A stretch of 64,000 nt of DNA from Pleurotus djamor (taxonomy: Eukaryota; Basidiomycota; Agaricomycetes; Agaricales; Pleurotaceae), in contig JAPEVF010000116.1 in the NCBI GenBank assembly GCA_029747585.1, forward strand, positions 41,080-105,079, read 5' to 3'. Positions within the stretch are counted from its first letter, which is position 1. The number at the start of each line of letters is the position of its first letter. The position numbers and the translations under genes were made by a program. This document shows positions 32,887-46,159 of this stretch, piece by piece. The notes below the pieces were generated by a model. The model made no database searches. It saw only the letters and a program-made list of their open reading frames with translations, and was not told the origin of the DNA.

Positions 32887-35194
32887 TCATTTCGATTCTT
32901 GGGTCGTTCGTCGCATCTTCTTGGTCCTTGCCGGCAGTTGAGCAGCAAGAGTCGGTGGTACGACCTCAAGCTGGACCGGTAAATCTGGGGGGTGTCCCTA
33001 AGAAGGAAGGTGATAAAGGGACCGTTTCAATCATGGTTAGAGAACGTACGTGCTTCCGGTGGTAACGGAGGCCACTGAGCTGGCGGTAGGCTTTGAAGCA
33101 TCCAGCATGTTGGCACACATATTTCCTGGCTTTCTTGTCTTCGCTTTCGCCTTCAGAGTCGTCTGGCTCCGGGGAATCACTGTGACTGGACATTGCTGTG
33201 GAAAATCTTGAGGACAGGGCCTGCCGGTAATGTGCAGTAGATCTATGTCGAAGGCAGAATGGTGAGAGAATCCAAAGCAGAAGCGAGTGAAGGGAAGTAC
33301 ATTTGGAGATGGTATTGCAGGCCGTTAATGCTCTGCAAAGTGGTGAGTTTATGGAAAGGCGACATGCTTGTTAAGTTCCTCACTTTCCATGACTTTCCAC
33401 AACCTGCCAGACCACAGCGGAAAGGCTTGTTGCTCATTTCGTCTTCATGGTCTTTGCTGTGTTCCGAGAGTTCCCGGGACGTTGCGAAACATGAAGTGCT
33501 CATGGTAGCGTCGGAAGGCCAGCAACCGTCATAACCACAAGCGTAGGGAAGAACAGAAGAGCTATGAACTGTGAGCAACTAATGACTTGCCATGAAACAG
33601 TCCATTCTTACTCGGCAGTCAATCGCAATTTCGATGATAGACGATGGGGCTTTGTGTCTTCAAGTATCCTTCGTACCTGGATGGGTGATTTCTTCTTCCT
33701 TGTGCGCGAAGACTCCGGCGCGGCGGGCTGTGGCTGAGAGGATGAAGCAAAAAGCAACGACTCTGCAGGCGGCGTCGCAGTCACGGTTCCAGCGGGAGGC
33801 AGTTCAGTTGAAGAGATAAGACTGGGACTAGGAGTACCAGACAAAGGTGAAATATGACCCAGAGGAGTCGAAGGATAGGGTTGGAGAGGCTGGAGAGTGC
33901 GCTCAACGATTGCTTCAGCTGGAGTGGCCACGCGGCTTCCCCAGTCACAGTCAACGTTGGTGTCTATCGATAGCGGTGGCTGGGGTATCTCAGGTGAGTC
34001 TACTTCCAGTGATGAAAAAGTGGCAGGATCGTTGGTAGGTTCAGGAGGCGGCAGATCTTCGAGGAGACCTCCATCAGTAATATGGGGAGATGGTTGGATA
34101 TCGTGGGCGTACACAGCCGGGGAGCTGTACTGAGAATGGTCGACCAACGTCATCTGGGAATCCATGAGCCCGACTATACTGTGCTGTGGCGACATCGTTG
34201 TAGGGGACATTAGATCTGGGTCGGCATGTAGAGAATATGGGGCTAGATGAGGCGTAGATGCGACAGATGGTAGCGGCCGTGGTGGAGGCGGAGGGTCCGA
34301 CAGAGCGTTTTCAAGGGAGGAAAACGAAGATATAACTGCTATCGGTGCTCGAGTTATGATGTCCTGAGGGAGTAAATGCTGGGTCGAAGTTTCGGGCGAA
34401 TATTGAGGTTGCGAACAGGTTGTCTCCATGAAAGTGAAAGGTGGCTGAGAGTAGTAGTAGTATTTGTCTCCCAAATCGTGTTCCATGTGACTGTGAGCTT
34501 GGGAGAAGTCTCCCAAGTCAATATCCTGTGGCGGAAAGAGTGTCTCAATTTGGGGGGAATAAAGGTGATCGTAGATGGCAGAGTCCTTCCGTTTAGAAAG
34601 GATGGCTGATTTCTTTCTCTCGAGGAGCCGCCACCTAAACCAGAGTTGAGAGACTGCACTTATGCACGGAGCGAAATAAGCATTCTACCTATTTCGACAA
34701 GCAAGACCACTGCGATTGAGTTCTTGCCCGACTTGTCCCCATTTAACTCCCACTCGAGAGTATACTTCGGCTAGCTTTTGGTCTTCCTCCGGCGTCCAAT
34801 CGTCCTTCTTCAGAGTCGGGTCCAGAGCTTCGCGGTATCGCTTTGAGCAGGCGTCGTCAGTTCTGCCCACAATTTGACGGGCTATAGCGCTCCAGCGGGG
34901 CCCTAGAGCTGTATAGCATTCGATGAGTTTCTCATCCTCCGCAGGGGTCCAAGCGCTCTTCTTGACGGTAGGAGAGAGTGAATGCAGCCATCGCTGACAG
35001 ATCAAAGGATATTAGCGGGCCAGTGGCTCTGGAGTTTGTGTCCTCAGCACCTTACGGCAAGCCTTGTTAGTTCGACCAGGAACCTCAAGGGCGATGTTCT
35101 TCCAGTTATCGATTTCACCGTAGCGTTCGACTGCTTGCTTCAATGCAGCGTCTTCCTCAGAGTTCCACGGCCGACCGACATTCCTTTCAGTCAT
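32887..35194 (-). CDS. Three-repeat Myb transcription factor joined to SFP1-like C2H2 zinc fingers
   Basis: Putative nuclear DNA-binding regulator. The N-terminus (start 35194, MTERNVGRPWNSEED) has three Myb repeats: RPWNSEEDAALKQAVERYGE, KSAWTPAEDEKLIECYTALG and KDDWTPEEDQKLAEVYSRVG, each with spaced Trp or aromatic residues. Introns split after ACRK and CRN-R. A Ser/Pro-rich region of about 330 residues follows, ending TRKKKSPIQ. The downstream exons encode C2H2-like fingers: LPYACGYDGCW, KPFRCGLAGCGKSWK then SINGLQYHLQ, and KYVCQHAGCFKAYRQLSGLR then YHRKHGHPP, ending RRTTQESK. The link near 33575-33690 needs GTACGA as donor after SPIQ and a 16-nt micro-exon with a GC donor. The two parts could instead be separate genes, but no promoter space or leader lies between them. 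Confidence 0.7.
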
Positions 35195-35330
35195 GAGCGA
35201 TGGCAACTGAGGAGCATTAGGGACAATGACAATCGCTAGGCATTGCGGTTCAGAGCGGTCTTGTCGGTGACGTGTGACGAGTCACACATTTAGCGCCCTT
35301 CCCTTCAGTACGACGACCATCCCTCCAGCA

Positions 35331-37409
35331 ATGTCCCTCGTGCAAGGCTATTCATCCGACGAGGACGACGTGAAGGACCAGGGAAACGATGTGTTTGGTC
35401 TCTCATCCATCAAGAAGGCCCGTCTGGAGGAACCGTCGGCCAAAGCATCAACTTCAACGACCACGAATTCCGCCCCTCATGTTCTTTCTGAAGTTGGTAT
35501 CTAGTCAGCTATCCCCGCGCATTCTTACTCATGGTATCGAACAGGACCCCTTAAACCAGACATCTTTGGTGACGCGACCAACAGACAGTCAGATGAACGT
35601 GAATATCCCATACAATGATATGATGTTACCTCTCCAGGGCCCCGAGAACCCATTTGGAGAGCGTAACCGTTTCCTGAACCAAAATGCACTCGCGGGTCAC
35701 GTCGAAGAGCAGGCAATGACGGAGCACGCGTTTCGTGCTCAACATCTCACGCATTCGATCCTTGGATACTCCTACAATCCGTCCGTGGATCCGAACGCGC
35801 CCTCGGTCTTGGGTTCTACCGAGACCGCTCAAGCTAATGGATACGCCACCATTGATACCTTACATGCCACTAGAAGCCAGAAAAAAGAATTGAAACGGAA
35901 AAGAAAAGCCAAAGGTGATCTTGACATTGCTGATGGGGAGGGATCGTACGTCGGTCCTTGGGCTTCTTGGGAAGGAGACGAGCCGCAGCGAGACTTTTTG
36001 GCCGGTGTCACCGCGGAGGACGACGAGGCCGAAGAAGAGGACGAGGAGCCAGAACAGGCAGTTGTACTCAAGAAGGCCAAACCCAAGCGTGGCGCGTTGG
36101 GCCAAGAGAGTTCCGTTTTCCATGGCAAGTCCATGACAGATTACCAAGGACGGACGTATATGTCTCCGCCGGTTGCGGAGGCACCGAGCATCCTGCAAGA
36201 GGCCGGCTCCCAAGACTGCTTCATTCCCAAAGTCTGCATCCACACATGGACTGGCCATACACAGGGAGTTTCCGCGATACGTCTTTTCCCTGAGACAGGA
36301 CACCTCCTTCTCAGTGCTTCAATGGACACCAAGATTAAGGTATGACCGCAAAATCGCCGACTGACANTTTTTTCCTGACTGCTTTGTCTAGCTATGGGAC
36401 GTATACACTCACGGGAATTGTTTGCGCACATTCCATGGACATGTCAAAGCTGTGAAAGATGTCTCCTTCTCAAACGATGGCCGCCGATTCCTTTCATGTG
36501 GATACGACCGCCAGATGAAACTCTGGGACACAGAGACTGGCCAATGTTTGAAGCGGTTCAGCAACGGAAAAATACCGTACGTTGTCCGTTTTCATCCAGA
36601 TGAAGACAAGCAGAACATCTTCCTCGCTGGCATGTCGGATAAGAAAATTATACAGGTAAATCCACCCTTTCTCACCGTTCAACCTACCTGGTACTCATTG
36701 CATGTGTCCCATAGTACGACATTAATTCAGGCGAGATTACCCAAGAGTATGACCAACATCTTGGCCCTGTGAATACGATAACGTTCGTCGACGAGAACCG
36801 ACGGTTTGTCACCACCTCTGACGATAAAACCATCCGAGCATGGGACTTCGATATTCCTGTCGTTATCAAGTATATCGCTGAACCTCACATGCATTCAATG
36901 CCTGCCGTAACACTTCATCCCTCAAGTAGGTTCTTTTTTCTCAACTGTGTTTTAGTCAGTGCTGATCACTGTTCTCAGAAAAATACTTCGCCGCCCAATC
37001 TCTTGACAACCAAATCCTGATATACAGTGCTGATAACTTCCGTCAGAACCGTAAAAAGCGCTTCGCCGGTCACTCTGTAGCTGGGTATGCATGTCAAGTC
37101 GGTTTCTCTCCTGATGGGAAATGGATTAGCAGTGGCGATGGCGAAGGCAATGTTGTGTTTTGGGATTGGAAAACAGGCAGAATCAAGTCTCGACTCAAGG
37201 CACATAACAAAGTGGTTATCGCTCACGAGTGGTTACCACACGAAACAGTATGGTCTCTCAAATTGACCTTTATAAATATGCACTGACGACCCTCCAGTCG
37301 AAGGTAGTGACAGCCTCATGGGACGGTCTTATCAAGCTGTGGGTACGTACACATGCACCCTGACCAAATCGGAGGGAGGTTGACGCCACTTTCTTTCTCT
37401 CAGGATTGA
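35331..37409 (+). CDS. PRP17: Prp17/Cdc40 pre-mRNA splicing factor (WD40)
   Basis: Second-step splicing factor and NTC-related protein. Seven exons keep frame: 35331-35492, 35545-36339, 36392-36655, 36715-36925, 36979-37247, 37298-37342 and 37404-37409, 583 residues, close to the human length. The N-terminal half is charged ([19 protein letters not shown], later [14 protein letters not shown]) with the conserved block [20 protein letters not shown]. Seven WD40 repeats follow: [99 protein letters not shown] and [14 protein letters not shown]. The final exon encodes only one Asp and the stop. Confidence 0.95.
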
Positions 37410-38800
37410 TCCCGACCGCCCAAATACCTCTCAGATGAATCCAAGGCAACGACCCTTGCGGCCGTTTGCTTGTCCGGGGCTCTACACGTATGTCTACAAT
37501 ACTATACGGACCTTTATTATGCGCGCTTCTTGGGTGATCGCCCCACCCATCACTATTAGGAAGACATTGTCAACCATCAGTTGTGCCTCGAGCCGTGCAC
37601 ATGCACACTGAAGTATACGTATACGTATGATGAATTCGCGTTCGCTCTTTCCGCGGGACTATTCTGTCAGAACCGAGAGCTTACCCTGTAAAACTCCATG
37701 CGCTTCCGAATTAGCTGCATCTAGGCGGGCGGTCTCCTTTGTTCTGCCGCAAGCTCGTCTGTGCCTGTCATGACCGCGTGACCTCGTCCTTATGCTCCCT
37801 CTACCCGGAATGGCGCAATGACGCCCCACTATCAACCGTCAGCATCACCTCCTTACACAGGTACATGTCGTGGCATCCCACCGGTATCTTGAATCGCACG
37901 TCCATAAATAACTTTGGTTTGGAACCCTCCCTTCACGAGTCACCGCAACGGGAAATCTGGCTAGATGGTTAGTTGTGGCGAAAGGAAGACTCGGTTGAAC
38001 GCGGCGAGGTCGATGACAGGTACGCTCCCGGCTGACGAAACTCAATGGCAATCTGCATTCCTACCCATATTGCATATTTTGTAGGGACCTCGGAAATCTA
38101 TGCCTTGGAGCCGCCATACAATCATAACCGTATGTAAGACAAGGTTGACTGACGCGTTCCTATCTGACGGCATATGCTTGGTAGCCTTCCAGTGGGTCGC
38201 CATCGCGCCCAGCTTACGCGTAAGTCAGACTGTCAGGACCAACTTTTAACCTGGGTAACCTGGTCTTACAACCTCTACGCAAATCGCTGGCGCATGTGCC
38301 AATCCAGCCAGCGATGGGAGCGGTCATACGAGGCACACCAGCAGGCACCTTATGATCGACGGCTTTTTCTTTGGCTTTCGACTCCACTCGCAATTGCCAC
38401 CGCCAAAAATACACGGTCGACAACACCCAGGCTGTGAGAGCGATATCCGATCAGTAGCTTCTTGACCCGTGGAGACATCCGTTCTAATGGACAGGGGAAA
38501 TGTCAACGATTGCTGAGGGGCTACCCGGCTACGGACTATCCTCCTACGATTATTCGGTGAAACGGCCAGATCCCCCTGGAGTGATCTTGCCTTTCCCCTC
38601 GTACATATTTTCGGAAAAGTACTGCTCCAACTCACGTGGGATCACCCAACACCGTGGGACGGGGTCTCGGAACGAGATACGTCCATATGCGGTTCTCCTT
38701 ACTTACGGATCTCCTACCTCGCCAACTCACTTAAAAGCATCCACTAGGGTCTCCTCACTCTCCTCCAATTCGATCATTTCTCACCCACCTCTCATCAACA
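37410..38800. other. Intergenic, upstream of repeat-peptide gene
   Basis: About 1.4 kb without a supportable gene. It contains a small self-complementary stretch (GTATACGTATACGTAT near 37615) and a CT-rich leader from about 38740 to 38800 just before the repeat-peptide start; a possible weak TATA-like CTTAAAA lies near 38729. Confidence 0.6.
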
Positions 38801-39134
38801 ATGCACCCCAGCTTCGTTAAATCTTCCGCAGTACTTGCGCTGCTATTCGTAGCCTCCTCGCTTGCCATTCCCGTGAGTGCTCATTTATTCCTGCCTCAAG
38901 AGACTCGTTGCTGATGATCATATACCTTAGGTCGATACATCCCTCTCCGAAGCGCGTGAGATACCCGCCGCGCGCGGGGTGGCTGCTCCTGACTGGAAAA
39001 GAGAGCCTGGAAGTCCGGATTGGAGACGATCCCCTGGCAGTCCCGACTGGAAACGCACTCCTGGCAGCCCAGATTGGAAACGCGAACCAGGAAGTCCAGA
39101 TTGGCGTCGCGGCGCCAGTCAAGCTGACTGGTAG
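38801..39134 (+). CDS. Secreted repeat-peptide precursor with Kex2-type sites (KEP-like)
   Basis: A 91-residue precursor in two exons (38801-38872 and 38931-39134), joined in phase 0 by a 58-nt intron. Residues 1-24 are a signal peptide (FVKSSAVLALLFVASSLAIP). A short leader ends EIPAAR. Then come units ending in Asp-Trp: GVAAPDW, EPGSPDW, SPGSPDW, TPGSPDW, EPGSPDW and GASQADW. Consecutive units are separated by KR, RR, KR, KR and RR, and the stop follows the last Trp. Dibasic sites between repeats are the mark of Kex2-processed repeat proteins, including the alpha-factor type precursors and dikaritin RiPP precursors of ascomycetes. Synonymous third positions differ between repeats while PGSPDW stays fixed. 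There is no CaaX end, so it is not a usual basidiomycete pheromone. No RiPP-modifying enzymes lie nearby. Confidence 0.88.
39003..39110 (+). repeat. 27-bp coding repeat, four PGSPDW units
   Basis: Four 27-nt units start at 39003, 39030, 39057 and 39084. Each encodes X-PGSPDW plus a dibasic pair (RR, KR, KR, RR), with X being E, S, T and E. Codons for P, G, S and D vary among units. Confidence 0.9.
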
Positions 39135-39929
39135 CTAATTTCGCACCAAGGCTATCATTATTGTAAGTCCACCCTTTACTTCATTCGCCGAACCTGGTCT
39201 GATTCCGAGTCGCAGTACCAAAACATGCGATTACAGCCTTATAATCAATTCGCCCACGCAGTGTGCAGCTCTGGGATCACCGCCCTTTCAACGTTGTCCA
39301 TCGCATTACTCTTCTATGTACCTCCTCTACATACCCTACTCAACTCTCGTCCTTGTTGGGTTCCTATTACATCCAGAGCTTCGCACTTGTCCCAAAAATA
39401 GGTTTCCTTTGTATGTTATGCCTCGTGTTTATGACGCGAAGCTCCTCTTAGCGTACATTGTTAGTGCCCTTGTCACTTTGTGTCACCTCATGCACTATTC
39501 CAAAATCAAACAACTCGCTCACACGTCGGTTTATTCTGAGGACGCGACCGAGTTGGCCTCGGACAGTCGGGCTGACTGAAGTCCACTCCAACCGTTACCA
39601 AAGCGACTGAACCATGGTTCATCCAAGGTATACCTGTGCACACGCGATGATTGCTCAGTTCGATGAACAGATTGTATCTTGCGGAGCCTGGCTACTTCTT
39701 ATCAAGCTTCTCGGTTCTCCTAGGCGCGTAAAGACCATCCTTTTGTCTTAGTGTGATACATTCATGGGAGATATCGGCACACTTTCGGACAGGTGGCACA
39801 CGGTCGTCTTTACCTTTGCTGTCTGGTGACCAACCTTGCCCCAAACCTACCAACAGACATATGGTGGATAGGAACAGAACAGGGGTGGGAGCCCGAGTTT
39901 AGGGCAGGCTGTTTGGCGTTCAATGGGGA
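39135..39929. other. Intergenic between repeat-peptide gene and MCM3
   Basis: About 800 bp with no supportable gene. A possible 3' UTR intron begins GTAAGTCC at 39160. A frame at 39316-39579 with some hydrophobic residues has no start context or family support. Confidence 0.55.
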
Positions 39930-39935
39930 ACGCGT
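39930..39935. promoter_or_regulatory. MCB (MluI cell-cycle box) before MCM3
   Basis: The palindrome ACGCGT lies 30 bp before the MCM3 start codon. In fungi this word is bound by MBF (Mbp1-Swi6) and drives G1/S expression of replication genes, so its presence here fits the gene. Binding is inferred from the word and the context. Confidence 0.7.
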
Positions 39936-39964
39936 CGCTTTTCCCATCGTCTACCCACCTCATC

Positions 39965-42717
<2,753 letters not shown>

Positions 42718-42933
42718 AAGATTTGGCTTCTTTCATCTATTTTGGGACCGTTGGATATCCGAGTTTTTGTGCTGTTACTCTCCTTTGCTGTGTAAATTAT
42801 GTTTTGTCGCATGACGTTGTTGTTGTATCATCATCAGCTTGGCCATACCCGCTCGGGAAAATATGTGGCAAGACGCCAGAAATATCAATTCCACGAAAGC
42901 AAGTGGTCATGAGTGAAATTGAAGGGAAAAGGA

Positions 42934-45900
42934 CTACGGGCAATCTTGCCGACACCTCAAGATACGTATGACTTCGTCTCGCCCTAATTGGCGGAGGCCT
43001 GTGACCTCTGCTACGGTCTCAGCCCAAACGTCATCGCTCAGAGTTCCAAATGTTGCCTCGGTAATCGTTTCCCAAACCTGCCCCTCCGTGCTGACCAACC
43101 TAGCAGCCTCCAGCAGACTGAGCCATGGAGCTTCCACCCGACCACGACTCATGGTTCCTCTAACCCCGACATGACAGGTTTCCACCCATAATTCACATTC
43201 GGCCGAGATGACTTTGGCAGCTCGGAGGTCGAAGTGGCCTCGATACAAGATGCCACGGTTCAGGATGTGTTCGGTGAGGTGCGTAGCGATAGATCGATAG
43301 ATGCGGGTAAGGAGAGTTTCGGGCAAGACAGAGCGCAGGTACGACAAATACGAAGCCAATAAGGCAACAGGTCCTAAAAGCGTTTGTGAAAGAGCGACAT
43401 CATCGGTACGTTCGCCGACGTCCTCGCTGAATAATTCGTATATTAGCCTTGGTATGAAAGGAGGACTACGGATTACGCACGACGTGATCAAGGCGAAATG
43501 TGCTTTCAGGCCAGCATCAATTTCGCCCGATGCTTGCTGGACAATCATATTTTCAGCACGAGTTACGAGTGCCCTGTACCGAAGCACTAGCTCCTCAAAT
43601 ATAGTATCTGTGGGGACCTCCGAAGCATCGGAGCAGGGATCTGGTAGATTGGCGTTCTCCGAGGCACGGACTCTGAGCGACGCACGACGGTTGATCTCTG
43701 CCCACAGTTCCAAGAAAAACTAGGCACTGGTTGAGTGATAAGGTGTGCTGTGTGGAGGGCCGCACATACCAAGTCCTCGCCCCAGGTTTCCATTGCGCTT
43801 TCCATATATTGGGCGCTGACAAGTGCTTTGCAAAGCCTCTGTACGCCCTCTACACCTGTCGTCAAACTACCTGGGTCCGTCTTGGCTCGATCGCTATCTC
43901 TATTGCCACTTAATGTGACACCGAGTGCACCAGGAACAGCACGGACGAACGCGGAAGATAGAGTCTCGAAGGCATCTAGCGAAGCAGATATTCGACCGTG
44001 ATAATGCTCCAATATCGGAAGCTGGACGGAGATCAAGAACCTGGTACGCTGAGCGAAATCAGGGAGAGGAGAATAGCGGTCTACATGATTATCAGAAAAT
44101 GTAGGTAGAAGGAATACTCGGAAGATTCACCTGTGACTTGCTCAACAAGTGCCTTGACCTGTCTAGCAGAATGAGTGGTCTTCAAAGACTGTTGCGCCTT
44201 CTCTTCCTCCCCTTCATCATCGGCAATGAGCCATGCAGAAGACGACGATATGATTTCGTTGTATTGTTCGTCGGTGACTGTACATCGAGAAGGGTCAGCG
44301 GTGCGAAGCGAAAGTGAGTTTCAAAGGGGGGCAGACATTTTCGTTCGCCCTCAACCCAGGCATCGAACCATTCTTTCTGGCCTAGTATGACTCCACTGGT
44401 CCCTTCCCATGCATCTTGGGGCGTGGAAGTGCGTGAAACTTGGAAGCCTTCTTCTCTCAGCGCTGCATCAAATGATAGTGCTTGATAAACGGTGTGTGCG
44501 AGAAGCGAAGGGTGAGGGAGAAGAATTGGGATTGTGTGCCGAATTTTCCGTGTGATCACAGGAAGCAGTAGAAAGACAAACTCGTCCTGAGCTAAAGTTA
44601 GTAATGAGAAAGGACAGGGAAGGGGTGGTAATACCCATGCATTGACGCCCTCATTTCCAACAGACGATATGAGGACTTGGATGATGGCGTCCATAAATGG
44701 TTTGTGCTCGTGCACGACATTGAGAATGTGAGTAAAATACCACTCCGGCTGATTGAGCAAAGGAACAGCAACAGATGGTTAGTGGGTCATATGAATCAAG
44801 CAACAGGGGGAAGCTTCACTTTATCCAGTTTGTTGGTTTGTCGGGAGCTTTCAAAGTGAAATTTAAACCGTAACGAGATAGGATGGATGAGGGTCTGGAT
44901 GGGATAAATGCCCTCTTTTTCGGCAAAGGATCTCACTTCCACAGCGCTGAGCCGTCATAATAGAGTCAATGTGTCGGTGCTTCCAAAATGCAGTCGAACT
45001 CACAGACTCTGGAGTTTGAGAAGATTCACAAAAGCGATCTCGAAGGCGCGTCGCTGATCAGGTGATGCAGCAGCATAATCGACCGAACGAGGCCATTGAA
45101 GCGCTTCCGCTGCCTCAAGTAGACGACTACTCGAGGATTTAACGAGGGACAGAAGGAAGTGCGACATTGACAATACCTTGAGAGGATGCCTTTCATATCC
45201 CGCCACGTCTTCTCTCGTAAATTTTGTAAGAAAGAGACGAGATGCAGTGTCTGTTGACCGGCGCCATCTTCTACGGCGGAAGACTGTTTGACCGCATTCT
45301 GGACGAAGTCTTGGAGTTTAGAATACTGTGATATGGATATCGAGGAAATGGGTTGGGTGACAGGTGTGTCTTGGATCTGCTGAGTGGAAGTTTCACTAAC
45401 GCGATGTTTAATTACATGCAAACGTTCTGATACCAGGCTTTTGAGCTCACCTGAGCTTTACCGCGTGTTCGATGATCAAGACGTAATCCTTGAGACAGTG
45501 AAGCTCCTTCAGGTCGCGGTGCAAGCTTTCAATGTCCTCGAGGAGTGTGCTGCGGCGTTCTCCGTCTTCAGAGAAAGATGGTATTAACTCGTTATTGAGA
45601 TATGCCAGCTCGTCCGTTAGTGAATGCCGGACTAACGAAAGTTCCTGAGCCATATTCAAGTAGCCAGAGACGCCTGTTCGGGTCGATGTTATGTGTACAT
45701 CCAAGTTATCTTGCGAGACTACGAGCTAAGCTATCACTGTTTGTGAGTTAAGCTAATTTCAATGCTCAAGAATACGTACAGCTGGCTGAAGCTCGTCGTG
45801 ACGTTGGCGGGCTCGATCGAGGACCGAGGGGAGGTCTTGAAGGTCGTTAAGTGCCTTGAAATGGCCCTCGAGAAGTTCAGATGCAGCCTTTACCGATTGC

Positions 45901-45959
45901 TCATCGTCTGGCGCAGCGAGGAGGACTCTAATCTGTTCGGTCGTCGTCGTCGTGGTCAT
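42934..45959 (-). CDS. TIP20: RINT1/Tip20 family vesicle-tethering subunit (Dsl1 complex)
   Basis: Tethers COPI vesicles from the Golgi to the ER as part of the Dsl1 (NRZ) complex. Exon 1 is 45959-45780 (start MTTTTTTEQIRVLLAAPDDE). The next exon starts LVVSQDNLDVHITSTRTGVS. An N-terminal coiled coil (EDIESLHRDLKELHCLKDYV) is followed by the RINT1/TIP20 domain: PEWYFTHILNVVHEHKPFMD, FLLLPVITRKIRHTIPIL, SGVILGQKEWFDAWVEGERK, RFLISVQLPILEHYHGRISA and SLDAFETLSSAF. The C-terminal part reads SYLRSVLPETLLTRIYRSIA and ends RILRCRQDCP. I count about eight or more exons but did not fix every boundary. Its 3' end converges on MCM3. Confidence 0.87.
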
Positions 45960-46159
45960 GACGCGCTTTCAGTGAGCTCACCATTATGGGCGTCAACTTG
46001 GCCTTGGTGAAGAGTCCCACGCTTAGCGCCTCTGACAGGGGCGTGGTCTACCCCAAATGAATGGAAGCTTGTTGTGGTTCGTTTATACCGTTTTGGTTGC
46101 ACACGTCCGAGGCACGTAAAGTTTAACAGCGTTCTTTTCTCTTCCTACCATTGACGACT

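Noticed and set aside
38801..39134. Basidiomycete mating pheromone precursor
   Set aside because: Those precursors end in a CaaX box for farnesylation and have no signal peptide; this one has a signal peptide, dibasic repeats and ends in Asp-Trp.
39316..39579. Small membrane-like frame between the repeat-peptide gene and MCM3
   Set aside because: Not supported by splice signals, homology or promoter; likely the 3' UTR of the peptide gene.
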